A DNA stretch of 64,000 bases, taken from assembly GCA_023213395.1 (NCBI GenBank), contig CM041465.1, positions 155,441,741-155,505,740 of the forward strand, read 5' to 3'. The position numbers and the translations under genes are program-made. Positions 56,439 through 64,000 of the stretch are shown here, one piece after another. The stretch comes from Cycas panzhihuaensis (lineage: Eukaryota; Cycadophyta). Within the stretch, counting starts at the first letter, position 1. Each line of letters opens with the position of its first letter. The notes beneath the pieces were generated by a model that was given only the letters and a program-made list of their open reading frames with translations, was not told the origin of the DNA and made no database searches.

Positions 56439-56452
56439 TATATTCTCAACAT
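56381..56452 (+). repeat. (TA)n microsatellite inside Tat-2 3' LTR
   Basis: Over 60 bp of ta repeats with two tac interruptions. The 5' LTR has only acatatatacatata at the same place, so it expanded after insertion. Confidence 0.9.
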
Positions 56453-57553
56453 TTTAGGAGCCCCTTTGAAATGGAAAGAACACCTTTATGATTGCAGGTT
56501 TATCATACCATTCATAGAGAAGGATAAATTGCAACAATCTGGGTACGTTTCTTGGCTTTCGTTTTCCTTGGTTACTTCAGCTGTTGTATAGTTCCTTTTC
56601 CTTTGTTTTTTTCTTGCTTTCTTCCTTTTGTTTTGGGGGAGGTAAGGAAGCCCCTATATCACCCATGTGTTGGGAGAGGGAAAAGAAGAAGTGGGTGTAG
56701 CACAAGATAGAAACTTCATTTTAGCTGCATCATCTTTCTAAGTACGCCACTTTCCTTTTGTAGGTCTTTTCTTATTTTTTTTAGTTTGCATATTTGCATG
56801 AAAAGAACATAAAGGAAAAAGTGAAAAGAGAACCCACTCACACTACTCCTTTACATATGCACATTAGGATGCACTTTAGGAAAGAGCACTCGATAGGAGG
56901 TATCCCCTTCCTACTTTCCCTTTGATTATATATAACCCCCTAGGGTTTGTATCATTGCCGTGCATTCTGTATGATTGATTGGTTTGTCTCTCTCTTTGCC
57001 CCTTTCCCTTGCTTAAAGTAAAAATAGAGTGAGGATTTATATTTAAGAAAAAATGAAAAAAAGTATATTTATTGCCTTTTGTACATATATGCTTCATTTA
57101 CTTTTTGTTTACATACACTAACAATTAGCCACTATTTCATTATTACACATAGGAGGTAGACTCCCTCGCGCATAGGATGGTGGGAACTTCTTCCACCACC
57201 ATTCTTTATTCCTCTAACACTCCCTTTAGGTGGGTTAGTCCAAGGAGGAATCATCCCCTAAGACTTCCTCCTTTAACTCCATCATACCTATACCAACTTA
57301 ATAACCTTGTCACTACTCCCTTTGGGTTAATTTCGTGTGTAAGGTGGTTGTGCAACACCACCCTTATGAACGGGTACCTCTTGTTGCTTACCTACATACA
57401 TCCTATCTATGCCCCTTAATCTTCCACAAGGATCTGATTCCTCATTGGGTCTTGCCTCCCCTTTCCAGCCATCCAAAGGTGGAAAGACCCCTATTTTGAG
57501 GTTACTCTAGAAACCAAGGATATCCCTCACTTGCGCTACCCTCCAAAATCAAA

Positions 57554-59337
57554 ATCGGGTAGGGCTAAAATCTTGTTAATGGATTGAGCCAACATATCTA
57601 ACAACCCAAGTTGGTATTCTATTAAATAAACCATAATGGAGATAAAACACATTGCTACTGAGAATAATCCTATTTGAATGTACTAGGTGAATCTTGCCTT
57701 AGTTGGTTTTACTTTTCTCTCATCTTCATTTGGCATCATATTCTATTCTATTCTAATTTGTTCATTGTTTATTTCTTTAAATTTAATTTGAATTTCTACC
57801 TTCTTTTTTGCCTTGCCGTTGATGCCTCATGTGCTTATTCGTTTTTTGGTTGACAACCTTACTATAATTTTTCTTAACTTATTACATTTTGTCATGTATC
57901 ATCTATAAAGCTAGAATCATTAAAAGTATAGGATATATTTCATAGGTTGCAACCAAGTCACATTTATTATTATGCATGGTAGCCATTTTTCATAGCCTAT
58001 TATGCCAACACTCCTCCCACTACTTCTCATTTTGACTCTTTAATTCCTTGACATTGTGATTTGATATGCCATCATATCTCTTTAATGACTAAATCTCTAT
58101 TGTTATAACTATTTTGATGGTACGTATGGCCTTCTCAATCCTTTTACTTTTTAAAAAAAATCTTCTTAATCTATTATCTTAATTCCTTGCCTTGATTCTA
58201 GAATAATCGTAACATGAGTTACAATCTCCTAATTGCTAATTTCTATAAGGCTAATGTGATCCATTTCTAATCATCTTATTTACCAAACTGTAATCATCTT
58301 TTTTTAGGGAATAATTTTTATTTATTTTTTATTACCATTTCCTTTCTCTTACTTACCATCTTTTGACCCAAGGTGGTAATCTTTTATTATCTATAGTTGT
58401 CATCTTTTTGTATTAGGTTATGATAATTTATCTAGGACCAGGACTTCTTTATTCCCAGTCATAATTACTTCCTATTTTAACTATGATTTTTTACTAATTT
58501 TATCTATAACTTCTATATTATAGGTTGTAATATTCCTATTCTTAGTTACAATAGGTTATTTTTTCATTTGTAACTATCCACTATTGTAGGTTCCTATATT
58601 CTTAGGTACAACTATTATCTTCTTAGTTACAACTACTTTTAGCTAAAGTTGCAACTTTTATTCTCTTATTTAAATCATAGGTTGTTATTGGGATAATGTT
58701 CATTATTTTAAATTATGAAAGGGTATATCAGCATTTAGTGGTATAGAGCTAACTTTAGCCCACCCTAGTTGACCTACTTATAACTTTTTAATGGTGTTTA
58801 TTAATACCAAAGAGGGTAGATATTGGGTTTTACCAAATGACCCATCTATTTATATTGGGCATCATAGCCCAAAGGTGTTCTTTAACACTGCCTCTATTAT
58901 GGAAGTCTTGTTAATATTTTGATTATATTTGAAATGGCCTTGTAATTCTATGTTCTACTATGAACTCACTCTTACATTTGGTATCATAGCCAAAACATTA
59001 TGGAGTATAATAATTATTTTTTATATTATGTATTTGTTTTATTATATTTGGTTTTATTGCAGCCTCCATTAATCTTTTATAGCTCCATTAATATATTCTG
59101 TGGCTGTGTTTAAGCGTAAGCAGGCTGGTCATCTTGCCTTAGAGCTTAACATACATCAATTGATCCAGCACCCAAATCCATCACTTAATACACAGACACT
59201 AAGGCTTAACTTCAATTGGGAGCTTATAATATTGCCACTATTATTATAGAGTATTCATGACTGTTAATTGGTGTAGTATTCCGAATTCATCTACATTCTA
59301 TATTTTGTGTTAATCCATATTAAACCTCATTACTATT
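57554..59337. other. Unresolved AT-rich region with two tRNA-Met-like primer sites
   Basis: No coding domain. tggtatagagc (near 58740) and tggtatcatagcc (near 58979) resemble copia primer sites, so part may be a copia LTR and leader. No second LTR copy is in the window. It truncates the Tat-2 LTR on the left and holds Tat-3 on the right. Confidence 0.4.
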
Positions 59338-62300
59338 TATTTCCCAACTACCGGGAATGGATACGGGCAACCTGACTCAGGTAAGTTCATGTATGCTTCT
59401 ATCCCTACTTTTGTCAGTCCTAGAAAGGGTTGATTGAGGCACGTTACATGCATTACATTCTGATTGATTGGCTGCATGATCACTATGCATAGTGCACTTG
59501 TTTATATTATATATTTAATACTCACCCTATGACAATCTCTAGATACACATCCCATGGAACTCCACAACCCCCTGCTATCATCTCCATGACATCCCCAAGT
59601 ACCTTTTGGCTTCTGTAACCTATATCACTTTAATCATTAACACAACATGACCCCTAGCACCTCACCTAGGTTTATTCATCACCTCGTATCCACGCTTTTG
59701 TCTCTTGTTAGGAGTCTTTAGCTATTATTTCCTGCTTGTTATAGTCCCGCTAGGTCTTATAGCCTCCTTGCTACCTGGATACTACTGCATGCTCCTTAAG
59801 GTCTAGGATTCCCCCCTTTTTGGGAGTTCTTAGACTCCCCCACTTTCCCCTTTGTCTTGCTTTTGGTCGTACCACCATAAACTTCATGGTACCACTGCAA
59901 ACATTGCAGTACTGCTAAGTTTATCATGGGGCGATTGTTCATAACTTTTTTTTTTTTAATCTAGCCATGGAAATTTTGCATTAATTATGAAATTGCCATG
60001 TGGTAGTAAGTTGATTCCCACCCAGGGTGAACCCTAATCACTCATTGAGCTAGGGTTAGGTTTAAAAACCCAAAATTCACTTCATTTTGTCTCTCTCTCA
60101 TTTATTTTTTAGTACTCTTTTCTCCAAAAATGCCCTATAATAGATTCCAACTTTGTTGTACCTACCTTACAACCCAACTACCAGCTCTTGTAGCTCAAGA
60201 AATGCATGTTGCAGGTCTAAAATAAGGTCGGCTAAAGAAGAATCATGCTCCAAATGTCCTACCAAGCTTGAGGTCTCATCTTCCTCACAGTTTTACTCTC
60301 CATTCATTGCACTACAAGGGTTTCCTCCAGTAAATCCCAAAGGATCTTCCTCTTCACCTAGTCTACTAGGTAAATCTACCCTAGATTTGCCCTTACGAGG
60401 TATTCTTAGATTATTTCTCATCTCTCTTTTGGACATCATAAGTGCTCCTCTATTAGTCCATCTTGTAGAAAGTCTTTATTTTCTTCCTTTTTCTATTGTG
60501 CTAGGAGGCAAACCCTCCCTCTTGCTGGCCTATCCACATCCTCCTCCTAGTTTTCTTTGGACTTTCTCAAGGAGGTAGCAAAGAAAGGGGTGTATGGAGA
60601 ATGAAAGGAGTCTTAGGTAGGGTTTCTCACCCAACATGCCTTCTCCCCAAGGGTATCCCCCTTCTCTCCTTCCTTTTCCCTCTCCATACCTTTCTTGATT
60701 ACCTAGAAAATCATTGAGGTGGAGATCTCCGCTGGTGGTAGCCTAGATAGCCTATTTGCTATGTTTGTAACCAGCCATCAAAGCTCTTACACAGCCTAGT
60801 TCCCAGCCCTATATCATACCTCCTTGGTTCAAGGGTTAGTTCTTGTAGAAATTTACAAAAGTTATGTTTTGCATCTTTTGCAATATTTGTAACTTTTGTA
60901 ACTCTTTTACCACTTTTGTCTTCTTTCACAGAAATCTGTTTTGCACTTGTTGTTAAGTTGTTTTACTCTCTTTAGCCATTGTCTTGGTGCTTGGGTGATG
61001 TGTGGAGTGTTTCAGATTGGGAGGGTTGGCCATTGTAAGGCTACCCACTTTTCTCCTTCTCACCCCCCTTTTTCCACATCATACAATTGATTGTACATGC
61101 AAAATAAGGAATAATATTAACATTAAATGCTTTTACTATTTAATATATGCTAGTGTGTCTATTATTTTATCTCCTTCAATTTCAAAGGGGATACATATAT
61201 ATAGCTATATTTCTTTGCATGTACTTGCTCCCATATGTATTTGGCATCCCTTAGGAAAGGGCAAGCTTTGCATGTGCAGGTTTCTTGCATTTGGAGTAAG
61301 CGAGAATCTTCATCTTAGGTATGCTCCCCTTTTGCTTAGTAGTCACTTTAGTGATGTTCTAAAATCACAAGTAAAATCATTATATTGTTTCCATTTCATT
61401 TCCTTGCAATTTCCTTTTCATTTAGGTTTTGGAGGAAGGTAAGGAAGCCACCTTTTTTGTTAGCGTCCTTTCCACTATGCCACCTGCAGCAAGAAGGAGT
61501 GCTAGGATTGAGCAAGAAGTAAGGGCGATGTTGCTCCAACTGCTTGGTTTCTAGGTACTTTCCACCACCCTCACTTTCTTATCCTTTCCCTTCATCCCCT
61601 CTCTTTTGTGCTCTCAAACAAAAGATAAAATTGTTGTTTCACTTTATGTTTCTATTGGTTTGCTCCTACTCATTCATTTAGATTGCATGGTAAAAGGGGT
61701 TAGCTAGTTCACACCAATAGATGCTTCTTCTTTCATGCACATACTCACTTGTTTCTCCCCCTCCATCTAAACTTTTCCTCCCACTAGAGTTTAGGTAAAG
61801 TGGGTTAGGCATTCATCCGTATGCATTTTGATTCTCCCATGCCTATCATTGGGTAGGTTTGCATCTCTCCCTTGAGCTCTTTATCTTCTTAATAATTTGC
61901 TTGCTTTCTTTTCCTTGCATGAGAAAGATAAAAAGAGTAAGGTTATATTTAGGGAAGAGAGAGAGAGAGAGTATATTATTTTTATTTCAAAGTTATTTCT
62001 TGCAAACACAAGCAAGACATATTTATCTCACACGTCCTTATCGCATAACAAAAACAAACATAAGAATAACAGACTTTTCATGCCCCTCATACCTAAAACT
62101 TCCTTAGGTATGGTGCCTTGAGAGTACCTCCTCTCAAGGTTACTTTTACTTACCACTAGTAAGACCTCTTTGGTTCCACCCTTTGGTCTGTGCTTAGTCT
62201 GTTAAACTAACCTCTCTTTTGTTTACTCACATTGTGAGCTGCCCTAAATTTACATGTGAGTTCCCTTCCCCTCCTGTTGAGGCATATTTCACTCATCACC

Positions 62301-62613
62301 TTTTCATATGAGGAGGTGTTCTTTCACTTTCTTCCTCCCTCCTTCGACCATATAAGATGGGAGGGCCCCTTTTGAGGTTACTCAGGAAACTAAGAAGATC
62401 CCTCTTCCACCTGTTACCCTGAATCAAGGAGGCATTACCTAAAAGGAAGTTTGTGTGCCATTTATGGCTCCTCAAACCTGGATTCTGACATATGGATGCC
62501 CTTTGTGGGTGATCTCTTTTCCTTGTTCTTGAAGATCAATAATCACCTAGGCTATTAATAGTATCATCTCAACCTCACTTAAGTTTAGTGACCTGCCTAG
62601 AGGCATGATTCCA
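59338..62613 (+). repeat. Tat-3 5' LTR (3,276 bp)
   Basis: Starts TATTTCCCAACTACC (TG mutated to TA) and ends GATTCCA before the primer site. The palindrome is at 59877-59924 and a TATA-like tttaaaaa at 60061. Open frames inside it are LTR, not genes. Confidence 0.85.
59877..59924 (+). promoter_or_regulatory. LTR palindrome (Tat-3), expanded centre
   Basis: ATAAACTT and AAGTTTAT arms around a centre enlarged by about 20 bp that contains GGTAC, GTAC and a nested ctgcaaa/attgcag repeat. Confidence 0.65.
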
Positions 62614-62633
62614 TTGGCAACCATACTGGGGAC
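62614..62633 (+). other. Tat-3 primer binding site
   Basis: ttggcaaccatactggggac after the LTR end. Together with the Tat-2 site it is the closest to the Tat-type primer site. Confidence 0.78.
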
Positions 62634-62870
62634 TCACCAATAAGGGGATCCATCCTCCCCTTGATCTGTTGGTGCTACCTCCTTTTCAGTAGCTCTCCTC
62701 AATTTGTTGGGAAACCCCCAATGCTTGCATCTTATCATCTTTTTTTTTCCTTCTTCCAATCTTTAGGTGGAACTTGTATATGATGATTCTCTCATCGTTT
62801 ACGAGGCCTTCCTCCTTCACTAGAAGACTCCCCTTACTATCCTCTTCCATCGTCAGATTTTGAATTAAGC

Positions 62871-64000
62871 ATGGAAGGATTTCCTTTAGATTAGGTATAT
62901 CATGCCTATGTATTTGAGTTCCACCAACCATCCACTTATTTCCAAGGGCCCACCCAAGAGAGTGAAGACCCTATCTTCTACCTAGGTGATCATGAGCACT
63001 TGCAAGTCAACCACCTCTTCACTCATGAGGTGGAAGCATCTTCTCCCTTGGAATACCATCACCCTAGTGGAAATCCTCATGAGGACTGCCCTATGGGGCC
63101 CATCTCATACAAAGACCCTTCAACCTCGTATGATTAGGTGGATACCCCTCCTGCGAATGTGATGGAAGCACTTAACCAGTGCTTCCAAGCCGTTATCCTC
63201 CAATCACATCCTAAGTGGTTGGATAACATCTTGTGATATATAGCGCATCCTTCCTCCTCATCTATATCGTCTCATCTATCTTATTCGACTTCCTTACTCG
63301 CAACGAGGGTATCTCCCATTGCATCTTCCTCTCCTTGTGGTCCATGTTCTTTAGGGACTACCTAAGGCATACCCTCTTCCTAACTTAGGTTAAGTATGCC
63401 TCCCCCTAGCCAAACAATTATGCCCCAACCAACCACAGTCTATCCACCTCTAGTTAGATCTAGAGGACCCACGTATGCCCCTCCTTCTAACCATGTGGGA
63501 GTAATCCTTGCGTATACCCAAGATCAACCTAGGGATCTTTCCCTTTACGTACCCCTAGGATATACTTCCCAACTATGGGGACACAGTAAAGGAAATCCCC
63601 TTCCTGATTATAGAGTGGATCCTTTGCATTAGTATGGTGTTGCACCACCTATAGGCAACCCATACGGGCAAAATCTAGTTCTACACCCTTCTATTCCATC
63701 CTCTTACATTTCCTCTTACATGGTGCCTTTATAAGGAGGGGAAGCCCCCTCCTAAGGCACCCCCTCTCATATCCCCTTTTAGCAAGGGGTATATCCTTAA
63801 GGAGGTATGGGACCCTCATATCCATCTGCTCCTCTTCCAATCCCTTTGAATGTGGAATTCATTCCTTCCCATCAAATGGGAGGAAGCATGTATCCCCTTC
63901 TGAACCAAGCCTCCTAAGGAGGATTTGGGAAACCTTGCCCACCTCCTTCTCTATCTTCTGTTGATCCTATGGTCCAATCAAGGGCATGCCCCTTCATGGA
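62871..64000 (+). pseudogene. Tat-3 gag N-terminal part, runs off window
   Basis: ATG 62871 begins MEGFPLD then VYHAYVFEFHQPSTYFQGPT. DTPPANVMEALNQCFQAVIL and HPKWLDNIL match Tat-1 and Tat-2. A Pro/Ser/Tyr-rich linker follows (PTTVYPPLVRSRGPTYAPPS). The capsid core should lie just past 64000. Stops occur at Trp and Gln positions. Confidence 0.82.

Larger units (their letters stand above)
42684..57553 (+). mobile_element. Tat-2: Tat-type element lacking RT, RNase H 1 and integrase
   Basis: It has two 3-kb LTRs, a Tat primer site, gag, protease, the antisense PMD gene, the second RNase H and a purine tract. Between protease and the antisense gene nothing matches RT or integrase; the sequence joins a region equivalent to the one after integrase in Tat-1 at about 49797. 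It is inserted in Copia-H RT. The 3' LTR is cut at about 57553. Confidence 0.88.
54602..57553 (+). repeat. Tat-2 3' LTR, 3' end truncated
   Basis: TGCTTCCTGACTATC start after the purine tract. It is collinear with 42684 on until ctccaaaatcaaa. The last 200 bp (to GATTCCA) are missing. The palindrome is at 55156-55183 and TATAAA at 55319-55324. Confidence 0.87.
59338..64000 (+). mobile_element. Tat-3: 5' part of a third Tat-type element
   Basis: A full 3.3-kb LTR, primer site, leader and gag N-terminus in the same order as Tat-1 and Tat-2; the rest is beyond the window. The LTR is more divergent, so it is a separate subfamily. Confidence 0.88.

Noticed and set aside
61002-61442. 146-codon open frame in Tat-3
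   Set aside because: Inside LTR sequence across a splice-like region; no counterpart in the other LTRs.
1-64000. Host genes, tRNA or rRNA genes, CRISPR arrays, prophage
   Set aside because: All recognisable coding is retrotransposon-related; no RNA gene folds or regularly spaced direct repeats of CRISPR type were seen.

Overview
The window is plant nuclear repeat DNA. I found no host gene, tRNA, rRNA or CRISPR array. Almost every base belongs to LTR retrotransposons of three lineages: Ty1/copia, a chromodomain-type Ty3/gypsy element, and very large Ty3/gypsy elements of the Tat type. The Tat elements have LTRs of about 3 kb, a tggcgaccatactgggga-type primer site, a second RNase H near the 3' end, and an antisense gene with a plant mobile domain (PMD). 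tRNA-Met-type primer sites, the PMD and heavy decay by C-to-T and G-to-A changes point to a seed plant with a large, slowly purged genome. The species cannot be named from this sequence.

The layout is a set of nested insertions; element names below are mine. Copia-H is the oldest visible host. Its integrase is at 4224-5005 and its reverse transcriptase (RT) continues at 42148-42683. Copia-1 (1-4223) sits in its integrase. Copia-2 (5006-42147, + strand) sits in its integrase/RT linker. Copia-2 was then opened twice: by Tat-1 (6914-30738) in its leader, and by Copia-3 (about 31188-36898, - strand) in its gag. Tat-1 carries a solo Tat LTR in its own leader (9933-18177), and that LTR contains a chromovirus (about 10476-15643). 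Tat-2 (42684 to about 57553) interrupts the RT of Copia-H. After an unresolved AT-rich stretch, Tat-3 begins at 59338 and runs off the window. Near-identical 5-bp flanks support most of these steps, as does resumption of the interrupted reading frame.

Tat-1 is laid out as LTR, primer site, gag, protease, RT, RNase H, integrase, antisense PMD gene (two exons, - strand), second RNase H, polypurine tract, LTR. Tat-2 has the same plan but lacks RT, RNase H and integrase. It kept gag, protease, the antisense PMD gene and the second RNase H, so it looks like a non-autonomous partner.

The most interesting signals are four. First, the antisense PMD gene has a predicted 122-nt intron at the same place in both copies. 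Second, a palindrome (AAACTT, about 12 nt with GGTACC near the centre, AAGTTT) occurs both in the Tat LTR promoters and just upstream of the antisense gene. Third, the second RNase H lies about 4 kb from integrase, behind the antisense gene. Fourth, Tat-2 kept the accessory genes while losing the replication enzymes. All coding regions are pseudogenes today.
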